Assembly (NCBI GenBank): GCA_023052935.1
Contig: CM041298.1
Location: 24,580,192 to 24,644,191, forward strand
DNA length: 64,000 nt
Direction: 5' to 3'
Source: Piezodorus guildinii
Lineage: Eukaryota > Arthropoda > Insecta > Hemiptera > Pentatomidae
Part shown: piece by piece, positions 11,213 through 23,227 of the stretch
How the letters are laid out: every line of letters starts with the position of its first letter
Position numbering within the stretch: the stretch's first letter is position 1
Notes under the pieces: model-generated
What the model saw: only the letters and a program-made list of their open reading frames with translations
What the model was told of the DNA's origin: nothing
Database searches by the model: none
Made by a program: the position numbers and the translations under genes

Positions 11213-12085
11213 ACTTTTACTTTCACTAAATTATATATGAAATATATAGTAAGGGAAAGTAGTGCGATTGTGAAAATATTTGAATTCCAGTTTTCAACGG
11301 AAATACCCATTTTAGGGTCCCCTGAGTCCAAATGACCAATTCCCACAAAAAGGTATGTGTGAGTGTGCCCGTATGTGTTAAGTCTAACTCACAAAGGATA
11401 AGTTGCATAAAAAAGAAATTTCATATTTTAGGAGCGTATATGCCTGAGATGTTACAGCAACTTTTTCATCAAAATCAGCCAACCAGAAGAGTCCCTTTAT
11501 CTTATGCATTTTTGCACCTTTTCTTTAAAATGGCTCTAACAATTTTGATTTAACTCTCTACAACAATGTAAAATTGAACGGGCTTTAATTTCAAGTGGGT
11601 ATCATTCTGATTGAAATAGTCTGACAGAGCTTAAATGCCGAATTTCAAAATTTTCTTCCTCTAAAATACCTTTAATTTTCTAGATTCCAAAGAAATTAAC
11701 CATATCATCTTCATAGCATTGATAAAAAAAGAACAAACAAATAAATTGAACAATTTTGATATCCAATTCAAGGGAAAAAGAACAAACAAATATTTTGATG
11801 TAGTTTTTTGAATAAGTGAGCTTAAACATAGATGTAAAATATACCCTTGGATAGCTAAACATTTTAGAATAAATATTATCTTATACTAAAAAATTGCAAA
11901 AGTTTACGGAGAGTGATGAAAAGTCGATAAAACTAACTGATTGTTGCAGATAATAATATAACTGATTATGTAATAAAACACATGTTTTAATTGAAATCAA
12001 TGTAATTAATTCTTTAACAATTAATTTTCACCTCTAAATGGAATACAAATTTCTATTGGATATAATTAATTGACCGTTGAGAATT
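11213..12085 (-). mobile_element. HINE family copy 2 (nearly full length)
   Basis: Read on plus, it opens with the hairpin terminus 'tttcactaaattatatatgaaatatatagtaagg', followed by the body in reverse: 'ttccagttttcaacgg', 'ttttagggtcccctgag', 'cagcaactttttcatcaaaa', 'gggctttaat' and 'gagagtgatgaaaagtcgat'. The head region after 12040 is diverged and the TCTGGTG terminus is not recognisable. Small frames within are not genes. Confidence 0.8.
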
Positions 12086-12099
12086 ACTAGAAGGAGTTA

Positions 12100-12195
12100 G
12101 TCCGGTTGGCGGTCAGTGAATGAAACAATTAAGTAGTTTCAGTCATCTATTTTCTGCCAACGTTTTGACCCCCATTGTGGGCCATCATCAGGGCC
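12100..12195 (-). ncRNA. Hammerhead-ribozyme-like motif, Penelope-type relic
   Basis: On the minus strand the core reads CTGATGA (12185-12191 complement), then a stem-loop with paired TGGCCC and GGGGTCA sides, then AAAAC. A possible stem III pairs gttggc (12105-12110) with gccaac (12156-12161). Hammerheads require CUGANGA, stem II and GAAA. Here the G of GAAA is an A, a change that CpG decay would give, so the motif is probably inactive. Penelope-like elements are known to carry hammerheads near their terminal repeats. Similar blocks lie at 33908 and 36719. No Penelope reverse transcriptase or GIY-YIG frame is present. Confidence 0.45.
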
Positions 12196-12353
12196 TGAGT
12201 TTCCAGTCCAACAATTTTGATGAAGCCTTATCTTCTGCTCTTGATTCTAAATCAACTTATCCATAAACTCTCTCAGTGCAAATAATTTACCTTATCGGTC
12301 TTTCCATTATCACCCGGTTCCAATACCTGTTCTTCCAATCTTCTGTTTTTACT

Positions 12354-12645
12354 ATTATATAAAACCTGTACAACAACAAGAAGAGTCTCGAGCTCAGTAC
12401 ATATAGAGATTCGTTTTGTTTCTAGGTCAAAGGCAGTGAAATGAGGTGATAAGGCTGGGATCACATTCAGCATTCAGGTTTTTCCCCAATCTTTGGGTAC
12501 AAACTTTATAGAGGCTGTGTCTGCTTTGTCTTTTCATCTGAAATAACAGAATAAATAATATTCTGCCGCAAACGGGACCCAAACCCAGAACCCAGAGAAC
12601 AATAGATTAGTACTCTATCCACTAAACCACGTCACTCGTCCTTTA
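12354..12645 (-). repeat. SINE-B copy (tRNA-derived)
   Basis: Reverse-oriented. It starts with 'aaaacctgtacaacaacaag', has 'cagtacatatagagattcg' and 'aacagaataaataatattctgcc' in the body, and ends in a tRNA-like head whose reversed A box is 'ctctatccactaaaccacg'. The B-box region ('gacccaaacccagaacc') is worn. Confidence 0.8.
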
Positions 12646-13079
12646 TTATCCTTGAACTCTCATAATTATGTACGTACATTTCACCCAAAGACATATTTTA
12701 TTTAAAATTTTATATATAATTTATATTTTCAAGAATGAAATCCTGTACCCCTCCCTTGGTTTTGATACATTTGAATACCAAATGTAATAAAACAAAGTTT
12801 TCTTCTCTGAACAAAATTTTAACATTGTAGAGCCCTACTATGATTAATTAGTCCACTTAACAACCATTGCTAAATAACACTAAGGATAAGGAAGTTTCAA
12901 GGCAATGGAGACGAGTTGAAAATGGTACTATATCCATCTATGAATATTTACAGGAAGCACTAAAATCTCTCATCACTATATTATTAAACCAACTTATTTT
13001 ATTGTTTTCGCATTATAATCTAAAAATTTTTTATTATATTAATAGCACTATTAGATACCTATAAGAGTACTCAAAGTAC
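12646..13079. other. No gene recognised
   Basis: AT-rich sequence. A 65-residue frame at 12867-13064 has no recognisable motif. Confidence 0.5.
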
Positions 13080-13603
13080 AAGAAAGGAAATTCTTGCCCA
13101 GGATTGTGGGACCAAGAATCTTACCAGTGGAAGGTGATGGTATGAATCAAATTGCGAACTCTAACAACACCTGAAAAACCTCACAGATGCCATAAGAAGG
13201 AGACGTTTGGCTTTCTGCGGCCATCTCTACAGAATGGACCACCACAGGCTGTCCCATAAGGTCTATAGAGTATCCAACAAGGGAAAGTAGTCACTGGATC
13301 CCAGTGGATCAAACAAGTTGAGAGGGATCTTGAAGAATTTAATATTGTGCAAGATATCATCAATAACAGGAGTCGCTACCGCCTGACCATTCAAACAAGA
13401 CCTTTCCTCAAGTCCATCACAGAGGTTAGGCACAATGCATCCAAGAAATGGTCCGAAGAACTTAAGGTAGAGTTCAGCAGAAAAATGAAGGAATACAGGG
13501 CCAACAAAAAAGCTAAAGGTATCAGCAGAAAAGCAACCATCCAACACGCCAGAAGTGGAAGACAACAGATGGCCCAGATGAGAAAAAAAGCACTACTTTA
13601 AAC
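13080..13603 (+). pseudogene. 5'-truncated LINE C-terminus (endonuclease-RT type)
   Basis: The plus strand reads a C-terminal block typical of RTE-like 'endonuclease-reverse transcriptase' ORFs: ERKILAQDCGT-like, then RRRLAFCGHLYRMD, HKVYRVSNKGK and VTGSQWIKQVERDLEEF. An open frame (13347-13601) follows, with NASKKWSEELKVEFSRKMKE and a basic end. Frame changes occur upstream of 13347. The polymerase core is absent, so this is a strongly 5'-truncated insertion. It is a different lineage from LINE-b, because the C-terminal sequences do not align. Assignment is by recalled family resemblance. Confidence 0.6.
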
Positions 13604-13734
13604 ATATGGAATTAAATGTTTTAGTATAATTAGGAACGAAACTAAATTTGTAATAAGTACCTTTAGAAAACAATACCATTTCTAAATTGCATTTTCAGAT
13701 TACTTCAGTGTTCATTAAATAAATTCAAATAGAA

Positions 13735-13832
13735 CATTTAAATGAAACTAAATAATGAGAATAGGAATATGTCAAAATAACAATTTCATAAAAAATGTCC
13801 TTTAGTACTTTTGGAAATCAACGTCTCAATTT
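13735..13832 (+). mobile_element. Solo right end of TIR-X
   Basis: Matches the right end of TIR-X (45745-45849): 'aaaaaatgtcctttagtac', then 'ttttggaaatcaacgtctc' and 'aatt'. Similarity extends roughly 60 bp inward. A related 'gtaataagtacctttag' lies near 13652. No left TIR was found, so this is a truncated copy. Confidence 0.55.
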
Positions 13833-14439
13833 TCTATGTAGTTTACTTTTATATTAGAGAAAAAATAAATATCGTACGTTACATACAATTATTTTTTGCA
13901 TGTTATCCCAGAATATTAAACTAAAAAATGTTTCAAAGGATATTAAAACAACTTTCATTTGTTTGTTTTAGGTCATTAGAGCCACTGCAGGATATTTTTA
14001 AGGTTGAATGAAGATATTTTGTCTATAGTAAAATTTAGTTTTCTCTCAGTTTAAGGATTTTTTCTACGAACTGGCAAGTGCAATGCATACACTACACAAT
14101 GGTGATCAATTCGACAACTAGACTGTTCTATTTTACTTTATCCCTACCATAAAGTCCTATAATTTCAATTAATGTAACAACATTAGAAGTTATATACATG
14201 TAGTATATTGATACCCTTAAACTTAAGCAAGGAATAATGTAAAATAGAACAGTTTTAATTTATGAATAGCCCAGATGATTGGGGGAATACACAAAATGTT
14301 GCTAATATTGAAAATTTTTAACAGTATTTTTTACAATAAAATAATCAGAATTCAATAATCTTCCTCAAACCACAAAATAATTAAGTTTACTTTTCTTTCA
14401 ACAAAGCTCAATCATGACGAATAATATCTTCACTATAAA
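13833..14439. other. No gene recognised
   Basis: AT-rich, non-coding in all frames as far as I can see. Confidence 0.5.
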
Positions 14440-14515
14440 ATTTAGGGCTTCCACTGTAACATCGTCCGATTAGCCACAGCAGCATAAAGGGACGTTAAAT
14501 AAATAAACAAACAAA
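14440..14515 (+). repeat. SINE-A tail fragment
   Basis: Only the 3' part is present: 'aaatttagggcttccactg', 'gattagccacagcagcataaa' equivalents, then AAATAAATAAACAAAC. Confidence 0.75.
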
Positions 14516-14734
14516 CAATATCTTCACTATTGGTCTACTAATTATTTTTAAAAAACGAGAGTAAAAGACAAAGCGATTGTCCCTAAGATTTGTTCTGAAG
14601 CTAAAACCATTACTTAAAAATTGGTTAATATTAGAACAGTAACACAAATACTTAGAAGATCAACTTACTAGGAGAAGTTGGTGAACTAAAAATACTTCTA
14701 TGACCGGCTAATAATAAGAGAGCATATCAGTACA

Positions 14735-15003
14735 GTGATGTAGTGGCTAGCATAACAGCCTCCTGTGCTCAAAGTCGGAAGTTCAAACCATGCAGATGTC
14801 CTTAGGATTTTTTAAAGGGGGAAAAACCCTTGGTTATGCCATCCTTTGGAGGGGATGTTAAAAGGTGGTTCCAAGGCTGTACGATGTCAGGTACTCATTA
14901 AAGATCCCTATCCTAATTAAACCTGGAAAGGCAAAATTTATGACTCTGAATGTAGCATTGTACGATTAGCCACAGGAGCATAAAGTGACATTAGATGAAT
15001 AAA
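14735..15003 (+). repeat. SINE-A copy
   Basis: Head 'gtggctagcataacagcctc', worn B box 'gaagttcaaacca', body through 'cctggaaaggcaaaattta', ending at 'gattagccacaggagcata' and a short ATGAATAAAC tail. Confidence 0.8.
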
Positions 15004-15077
15004 CAACAGCATAAAGGGGAAGAATGCATTTTGAAAAACAAGACTTGAACAGCTCAATATCCATACCTCGATCAATT

Positions 15078-15950
15078 TTACTTTTACTTACCTATATATG
15101 AAGTAGGTAGTAAGGGAAAGTATTGCGATCGTGAAAATTTTCTAATTCCAGTTTTCAACAGAAATACACGTTTTAGGGTCCACTGTGCCCAAATGACCAG
15201 TACCATGGTAAGTCCAGCACAAAAACAAAATGTTGTACGAAACTATTATATTATTAAGGTTGATTTTGGGCTGAATAAATTCTTCCATAAATAAACTATA
15301 ATATTATATTTAAGACAACCACATGCCTGAGATGTTAGAGCACCTTTTTCACTGAAAGCAGCTAACCAGAAGTGCTTCTTTATACCATGCATTTCACACC
15401 TTTTTACTATTTTCACAGAAACGGATCTTAACGATTTTGATTAAACTCGCTATATCGATTTAAAATTTAATGGGCTTTAATATCATGTAGGTTTCTTTGG
15501 ATTGAAATAGTCTGACAGGGCTTAAATGCTGGCATTTTAAATTTTCTTATTCTGAAGCACCTTTAATTTTGAAGATTTCATAAAATTTACCATTTCATCT
15601 GATTAGAATTGCTGTAATACAGCTAAGTCTAGAAATTTTTGTTTTTTGTAGATAAAAACAGTAATATAGATGTATAATAATACCGTTCAAAAACTAAATA
15701 TTTTATAAAAAATTTTATCTTCTACAAAAAATTGTAAAAGTTAACAGAGAGTGATAAAAAGTCGATAAAACAAAGCGATTGTCATAGATAATAATATAGG
15801 AGATTATTAAATAAAACACGTGTTTCTATAAAAACTAAAAGTAATTAATTATTAAAAATTTATTTTCCTCTTTAACTGTATTTGAAAATGATTTAATTGA
15901 TTATAACAACGGAGGTAAGTGTAAATTTTGTGTTGAGCACACCAGACTTT
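15078..15950 (-). mobile_element. HINE family copy 3 (full length)
   Basis: Hairpin end 'acttacctatatatgaagtaggtagtaaggg' at the left; head at the right with 'ggaggtaagtg' and 'gcacaccagac'. The body blocks appear in the same order as in copy 2. Both diagnostic ends are present, although the right inverted repeat has substitutions. Confidence 0.85.
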
Positions 15951-16855
15951 TATATTTTAGAAATATAATATTTCTGTCTATCAGTCAATATCAAATATTT
16001 TAGAAATCATGCTAGGATTTGTTAGTCTATGTTAGCCTGAAATCATGCTCCAATTTGGTAACTAAAACCTTTGGAAGCTTCTGAAAAATTCTTTAGATTA
16101 GTTATGGATTTCAGAAGTCACCGGAAAACATAAAAAGAATGCCATGTCTCCTTTTGACAAAAACTTTTGATCAACTTTGTAAAATGATGGTTTACTATAC
16201 TTGCTTATTTAAAAGGAAAATTAAAGGAAGTTTAATTAACTTAAGAACTCCAACTTTAATATGAAAAAGAATCAACTATTTTTTTTTTCTTAGAAGCTGA
16301 AAAACATGACTAATTTAGAAACAAGATAAAACTACAGAGAAGCTCTACATAAAAACAACAGAATGTTGAAACTGGTAAATTTACATTCATAAATAGATGG
16401 ATATAAAGAACCTTCATATAAAAATAATGATTATTGTAGTGATTAATTAAAATATGAATAAATTTAAAATATACTTTCTTTTTTTTAACACAAAGATCAT
16501 CAGCCAACAATATTGCTAAGGAAACAATAAAAAATATATGAAAACATAAAATGCATAATAGGTGAGCCTTAAAATGGTAAATACATCTATAAGTATTCAT
16601 TGAAGAATCATAAATCTATTTTAATAAAAACAATATTGTATAAAATAATACAGAAAGTTTTTACAGGCCAAGAATTAAATATTTTAAACTATTAATGAAT
16701 AATTAAAATTAATTTAGTTTAAATATTTGTATAATGGCTGAGTTTACCTGTGCCAAAAGTTCACTCTGAGGTAAAAAGTTATAGTAATTTTATTATAATT
16801 ATTATTATACATTAAGCAAGATTCAAATTATTTTCAATTACTATTCAAATCAAAA
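15951..16855. other. No gene recognised
   Basis: AT-rich. A 96-residue minus-strand frame at 16310-16600 is hydrophobic but low complexity and has no family resemblance I can support. Confidence 0.45.
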
Positions 16856-16879
16856 CCTCTGGACAAAGGACAACAGGAC

Positions 16880-17480
16880 AAAAATCATCTTACCTACTTA
16901 TGAAGATGTTGATGACCTCATCCTCGAAGAGGTCTGCAAAGATGATGCTTAGAGTGTTGGTGGGACCAGGCACGGTGTGTCAGGAGATGATGGGATCTCT
17001 AAGGCAATTGTATGGAAAGTGGGGAGCACCAATGTGCTCTTCCATATTCTAAATGCATCTCGTTGGGAACCGGTTTCGCATTGACACAAGTCATATCTTA
17101 ATGAGAGACTACAACAAGTTAAGACTCCAAGTGATGCCTTTGTATGGTTAAAGTGTTATACTGGTATGCCAGTGTTCTGTTCTAGAACCATTATTGTTCC
17201 TATGTTGTATCTTGGACACCACTACCACACTCAGATACTGCAGAGTTCATATGTTTGTGGATGACGTATTCATTTAGGCTTCTGCGTTGCCCAAAGCAGT
17301 AGTCCTGACCTTACAGGAGGTTAACATTACTTTAGAAGAAATTCAGCTCTGAAAAAGAACAAATAGACTTTGCTTTACAGCAGGAAATCTCGCTGAATGC
17401 TGATCAGCAGCCCTTAACCAGTGATGAAAGCTGAAAATGATATTGGGCTGCCTCCGCTGAAAAGCTTGTGATAATCTTTC
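16880..17480 (+). pseudogene. Decayed LINE reverse transcriptase relic
   Basis: Fragments of a reverse transcriptase survive in shifting frames: 'GDDGISKAIVWKV' resembles the PGxDGI motif, 'CSRTIIVP/LEPLLFLC' resembles PQGSVLGPLLF, and 'VHMFVDDVFI' resembles the YADD box with V for A. The spacing order is right for a non-LTR reverse transcriptase. Stops and frame changes are frequent and no clade can be assigned. Confidence 0.45.
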
Positions 17481-17855
17481 AAGCATTATGTTTTCTTTTT
17501 TTTTTTTTTTTAAATGAAAATTAACTATTATTATAATAAATATACTGATTGATATACTTATTAAATGAATATATTAATACAAACATAGTTGCCAATCCAG
17601 AGGTTACTGTATCTATTTGATATTAAAAATACTTCCAATTAGTTTTCGCAGTTAGGCTCTTTTGGGACAGTCAACCACCAACCAATACATATATTCTGTC
17701 CTTTACAGAGATTCTTACCTGAATTTTCCATGCCTTCCTATTAGGTGGTCCAAAATTTAATAGGGGCAATACCATGCTAAAAGATATATTGAAGCATATT
17801 TATAGAATAAATACCCTTGCATACTAATTAATACCGACGACCTGGAGGTCTTAAA
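17481..17855. other. No gene recognised
   Basis: Non-coding AT-rich stretch with a poly-T run at about 17491-17511, upstream of LINE-c. Confidence 0.5.
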
Positions 17856-20800
17856 ATGACATTTAAGCTTTCGTTATTACACTCTAGAACATTTTATTTA
17901 TTTCATCGTTTTCTTTTCTCTAAATTTATTTATTTATTTTTTATTTCAAAAGAATATTTTTATTTTTCTCCAAAGGCTCTTTTGTATATTTTTATTATCA
18001 TCCACTACTTTATATTAATTTTCAATTTTCCTTCTATTATGTCTTTAGCATCTTCCTCTCATACTCTATTTGCTTTTTCACCTCCTTTCCTGTATGGCTA
18101 ATGTTTTAACCTCCTGCCATGTTAACGCCCAGTCCCTACCTTCTCACTTCGACGAATTCCTTCAGTATTTCTCCCATAACTTTTATTTCATTATCACAGT
18201 CTACAAAACATGGCTGAAGCCCTATATTCTTTCCTCTTCTGTTTCCCTCCCTGACTATTCCTTTATCCGTCATGACCGGATTAGCCGGACTGGTGGTGGT
18301 GTAGGACTTTATGTCCACAACAGCCTTAAATCTCGTGTCCTAGATCTCTCATCCCAATCTGATCCTTCTCATATTGAATTCCTTTTCGTTGAAATATCCT
18401 GTAACACACAACCCCTCCTTTATGCAGTGGTGTATCGCCCTCCTTTAGTCCCATTTGACCCATCCTTTGAATCAATCCTTTACACCTATATGCCTCTATT
18501 CAATAATATCATAATCTGTGGTGTTTTTAACACAAACTTCCTTTCCGAATCCAACCATAAACACTACCTAGACAACCTCTTCTTCTCTCTCAACCTATTC
18601 ATCGTTCCATATGCTCCTACTTACCATACTCACCATTCCGACACTTGGTTGGACCTCCATATAATCGATTCAGCTCACAACCTTCTTTCTGCTTCTCAAC
18701 TGCCTGTTCCATTCCTATCATCTCACAACCTTATCCAATTGTCATATAATTTCCAAATATCAGCATTCCTTCCTAAAACCTTAACTTTCCGAAACTTAGA
18801 TTTCCTTACCCGTGAAACTATTGCACGCAATATTGAAGCCTTAAATTGGGATTCAGTTTATAACAGTACGTCCATGGATTCAATGGTTCACATTCTCACC
18901 TCTAATCTTCTAAGTATCCTCGACGTCCATGCTCCACTCAAAACCCGCACCTTCCGTCGTCGCCCCGCTCCTTGGATATGTCCAGAAATAAAAGGCTTGC
19001 AAAAGAGGCGTGAGGCAGCCTGTAGACACACTAGACGTCCAAGACTTACAGATGATTATCAAGCGTACAGGGCACTCCGCAATCTGACTCAGGCGACAAT
19101 CAGACAAGCTAAAACTAACTACTTTCATGCAGCCTTCTCCTCTACTCCCGATTCCAAGTCAAAATGGCAGCTCCTCCGCAAACTGTCACTCTGCAAATCC
19201 TCTTCCTCACTGGCCTTTCAAGTCTCACCCGATGAATTAAACTCTTACTTTTCATTTTCCTCCTCTGACAATTCTTGACCATCTTCTTCCAACTTCTCTT
19301 CAATCCAATCATTCAACCCACATAATTTTTATTTTTCCGACATTTCACCAACTGACCTTCTTTCCTCTGTACTGAAATCTCATACCAACTCCTTAGGATT
19401 TGATGGAATTCCTGTAAAACTGTTAAAATTATTCCTTCCTGAAATCCTGCCAGTACTTTTATTTATATACAACTTTTCCCTCCAAAATTCAGTATTTCCC
19501 GCTACTTGGAAAAAAGCATTAGTCCATCCTATTAGTAAAACTTCCAACCCTACATCCCCTAAAGACTATCACCACATTTCCATCCTCTCGAACCTCTCCA
19601 AGCCTTTAGAAAGAATAGTCCAGACACAATTATCAAATTTCCTTGAAAATTCTAAACTCCTTGATCCTTTCCAATCTGGCTTCCGACCCGGCTTTTCCAC
19701 ACAATCCGCTCTCCTCAAAATCACTAATGACATACACACTGCTATGGACGAAACGAAACTGACCGTGCAAATACTTCTGGATTTCTCGAAAGCATTTGAC
19801 TCCCTGGATCACTCCATCCTTTTCTCCAAACTAAAGTCACTATCCTTTTCCAACAGCACTATCAGGTGGTTTCAATCATTCCTTTCTGACAGAACTCAAG
19901 CTGTCACTATTCCTAACCATCCTATATCTTCCTTTCGAGCCCTCTCGGCAGGTGTGGCCCAGGGGTCAAGCATTTCTCCTCTTCTTTTTAATTGTTATAT
20001 CAATGACCTTCCCAACTCTATCCATCACTATTCCCACCACCTATACGCTAACGATTTCCAGATCTATTTGTCCTTCTCTCCTTCCGATTCACTAGTAGCA
20101 TTTGCTAATATTCAGGAAGACCTGGATGGAATCTGTGCCTGGGCAACCTTCAATAAACTAATGCTAAATCCTATGAAAACTCAGGCCATCCTAATTGGTT
20201 CCAATTCCCTTCTCAGATCCTATACCACATTTCCGAGTCTCACCTTAAATGATCACCCAATCACCTTTACTTCCTCTGTCAAAAACCTGGGTATTACTAT
20301 TGACCAAACCCTTTCCTGGAAACCCCATATTGCCCAAATTTCCCGAAGAACAATAAGTACCCTGAAATACTTCAATCGCTCCCGCCATCTTCTTCCACCT
20401 TCCATCCGTAATCTCCTTGTATCTGCACTTATTTTCCCCCACTTTGACTATTGCTGCTTAGTATATGGTGGCCTCCCGACGATGCTTGAGGACAGGCTAA
20501 AACGCATCATGAACATATTTTTAAGATTTGTCCTCTGCACTCCGAAGAGGTCTCATGTAACCCATTTTTACAGCGAGTTAAAGTCGCTCCTTCCCCGAAT
20601 CCGCAGACAATATTTCCTAGGATCATACCTTTACCAAATCATTAGATCCCAACACCCTCCATACATTCACAGTCTCCTACAGTTTAAATCTTCAGTCCAC
20701 ACTCTTGAAACAAGATCGCGCCATTCCGACCTTTACTTTCCTACCCATAGAACTAAAACTTTTGATCGTTCCTTCCTGGTCCGCTCCTCTATTTTCTGGA

Positions 20801-21235
20801 ATTCTCTACCTACTCATATTCGCCATGCTGCTTCTCTCTCCTCATTCAAATCCCAACTTTTCCAATACCTTTTATTATCCCAAAAAGACGCTTAAATACA
20901 ATGATTCTTATGTTCTTAATATCACACTTTGAAAGAAAAGTAATATATGTTCTTTATTTAAACGCTGTTATATTTTAATTTATTTTAAATTTTGTTCAAC
21001 CCAATATTTTTTAAGAACTGTTTTTATTTTATTTTATCATATCATACTTTTTTTTTTTATATATATATGTGTGGATATTCGTGTTTGATATAAACACTCG
21101 AATTAACCCATCTGTGTAATAAGTAATTAATTATGTTCCTTCTGTCTGTTGGCCAGACATGTTGTATATTTAAATTGTACAATTCTGTTATTCTTAGGGG
21201 ACCCAGTCCCAGAATAAAAATTATTTTCTATTCTA
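17856..21235 (+). mobile_element. LINE-c: near-full-length Jockey/CR1-like LINE
   Basis: A pyrimidine-rich leader (17880-18070) precedes one long coding region (18070-20895). The 3' UTR holds a 'gggacccagtccc' inverted phrase, AATAAAA and a short TTCTATTCTA end (about 21195-21235). I found no ORF1, so it may be 5'-truncated or belong to a lineage read from ORF2 alone. Relatives: a 3' fragment at 40825-41190 and a nested one at 51001-52254, both on the minus strand. The 5' boundary is approximate and no target duplication was identified. Confidence 0.75.
18070..20895 (+). pseudogene. LINE-c ORF2, one in-frame stop, catalytic residues lost
   Basis: The 942-codon frame is interrupted only by TGA at 19276-19278; the codons on both sides are in the same frame and I read 19279-19743 through without another stop. 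The N-terminal half is an endonuclease fold (RTGGGVGLYVHN). The usual ETWL is VYKTWL, GDFN is GVFN and SDH is SSH. The second half is a reverse transcriptase: LLDFSKAFDSLDH keeps the first Asp, GVAQGSSISPLLFN is present, but YADD reads YAND (20045 region). The C-terminus has SSIFWNSLPTHIRH. A nearly open frame with several catalytic substitutions suggests a copy that decayed slowly, or a defective lineage mobilised in trans. Confidence 0.85.
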
Positions 21236-21837
21236 ATTTTGTTTGTAAATTTTGGATAAACTCATAGAATTTTTGCATTCTGGTCTATTTTGAGACAGGA
21301 TTTCATCAGAATGTACTTCAGATTATCTTTGTGTCTAATCTATAAAAGGATCCATACAAGCTTTTGCCATAGGCTACTGAAAGTACCCCACACATAAGTT
21401 TAATATAAAACTTTAAATATATATGAAATAGTTTATTTAAAAACAGTGTTTCCTGACATAATGCATATTTATTGGTTATGATCACAAGTACTTTTTTTTT
21501 TTTAAACCTCAAGAAAAATGTTTACAGATGCAGCAGAAGTATCAAAATATGACATTAAATGGTCCTTAAATGTATTTATTTTTTCAATGTCATGCTAATA
21601 AGTTATGAAAAAAATCACTAGCACCCACAATTAAGTATATAATAAACAATGAGCAGATTGGTAATAATAGAATCCTGTAATCTTACTTAAATTAAAAAGA
21701 GTGGATGGTCCAAATAAGATAACATTCTTTCATTTTCATTGTATTGTTTTATAAAAAACTGTATTTATAGCTTAAATTTGAATTTGATATACTTATAAGC
21801 TTGTTTTTCTAAATCATCGCAAAATAAGTTATTATAA
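21236..21837. other. No gene recognised
   Basis: AT-rich sequence with poly-T and TTTATT tracts. No supported feature. Confidence 0.5.
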
Positions 21838-21950
21838 CATTTTTTGTTTGTTTATTAATTTAACCTCACTCTATGCTACTGTGGCTGATCGGACAGTGGG
21901 AGTCCTAAATATTGCCTGACATAGCACCTTATAACCAAGAATTTTTAATC
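21838..21950 (-). repeat. SINE-A fragment (3' part)
   Basis: Reverse-oriented tail 'tgtttgtttattaatttaac', then 'ctgtggctgatcggacagtg' and 'gagtcctaaatattgcc'. The head is missing. Confidence 0.7.
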
Positions 21951-21987
21951 AGTTTATAAAACCTTGGGCATCGATTCATTAAAATTT

Positions 21988-22775
21988 TCACTAACCCATA
22001 TATGAAATACATAGTAAGGAGAAGTATTTAGATTGTGAAAATCTTCAAATTTTCACCAGAAATAAACGTTTTAGGGGCCCTTGAGTCAAAATGACCAAGT
22101 CCAGCAAAAGGTCTGTCTGTTTGTGCGGTAAGACTCAGTCAAAAACGATAAGTTGTAAAAAATACAATTTCATATTTTAGAAGTGTATACTAATGTTTCA
22201 GCTACTTTTTCATAAAAATCAGCTAACCAGAAGAGCCACTTCTTTATACAAAGCATTTTGCACTTTTTTACAATTTTCCCAAAAAAAAGCTTTAACAATT
22301 TTGATTAAACTCACAAAATCCATTTAAAATTTGATGGACTTTAATACCATGTAGGTTTGATTCTGATTGAAATAGTCTGACAAGGCTTAAATTCTACTTA
22401 AGTACCTTAAATTTTGTAGATTGGGAAAGATTAACCATCAATCAATCTTGTCAGTATTGATAAATAATGGCTAAATATACAAATTGAACTAGTTTAATAA
22501 CTAAGAGAGAAGGAGAGAAGAGCAAAAAATTTGTTTTCAAATACAAGAATAGTAATACAGATGTATAGTATACTGTTGGAAAGCTAAAGATTAAAAAAAA
22601 AAATGTTATCTTATATAAAAAGCTGTAAAATGAAATGCAGAAAGATTAGTTGTAGTTAATAATTTATATTGTTAGATTATTTAATCTCAACACATGTTTC
22701 TATTTTGACTCAACTCTTTATTTATTTAAAGTTCTGAAGTGAAAGGGCAACACACAAGCTCACTAGATATCTTAA
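21988..22775 (-). mobile_element. HINE family copy 4
   Basis: Begins with the hairpin-type end 'actaacccatatatgaaatacatagtaagg' and runs through the family body. The head beyond 22730 ('gtgaaagggcaacacacaag') is rearranged relative to consensus. The left arm of the large inverted duplication starts inside this copy at about 22250. Confidence 0.75.
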
Positions 22776-23227
22776 ACTTTTATTTCTCTATCTGGCTGAA
22801 AATTTGATTTTATCAGTAATGTTTCAATGTATCACTTAGACGGTAGTAGTTTCCTAGACATATATATAGCAGAAATGGAAGCAACAGCTTGGTAGCATAA
22901 GACTGTGTTCCATGAATGCTAACAGTTGTGTCATGATATTTTCTATCTTGGGATTATTACCATAAATACATTTTGGAATGTTTACCCTAGCTAAAAAATT
23001 AATTTAGCTTTATTTTAAGTGATAGGAATTAAAATGAAGTATTAATTACTATTAGGTAGGTTTCATGAACAACATTTAAACAGAAAATTTTGTGTTTAAA
23101 GGCGAATTTGTTTGATATGGTCTAGTGATTTTATTATTGGGTATGGTTCATTTAAATACTGTAATAACAAATTAACTTGGGTAAACTCTCCCTTGGACAA
23201 GTCTCGATCTACTCACTTATGCTGTAT
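22250..23227 (+). repeat. Left arm of long inverted duplication
   Basis: This ~980-bp segment matches the reverse complement of 28304-29404 almost base for base, once a 109-bp LINE-a tail inside the right arm is discounted. It includes the inner half of HINE copy 4 and about 450 bp of unique-looking sequence. Left edge: 'aaagcattttgcac'; right edge: 'cacttatgctgtat'. Confidence 0.85.
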
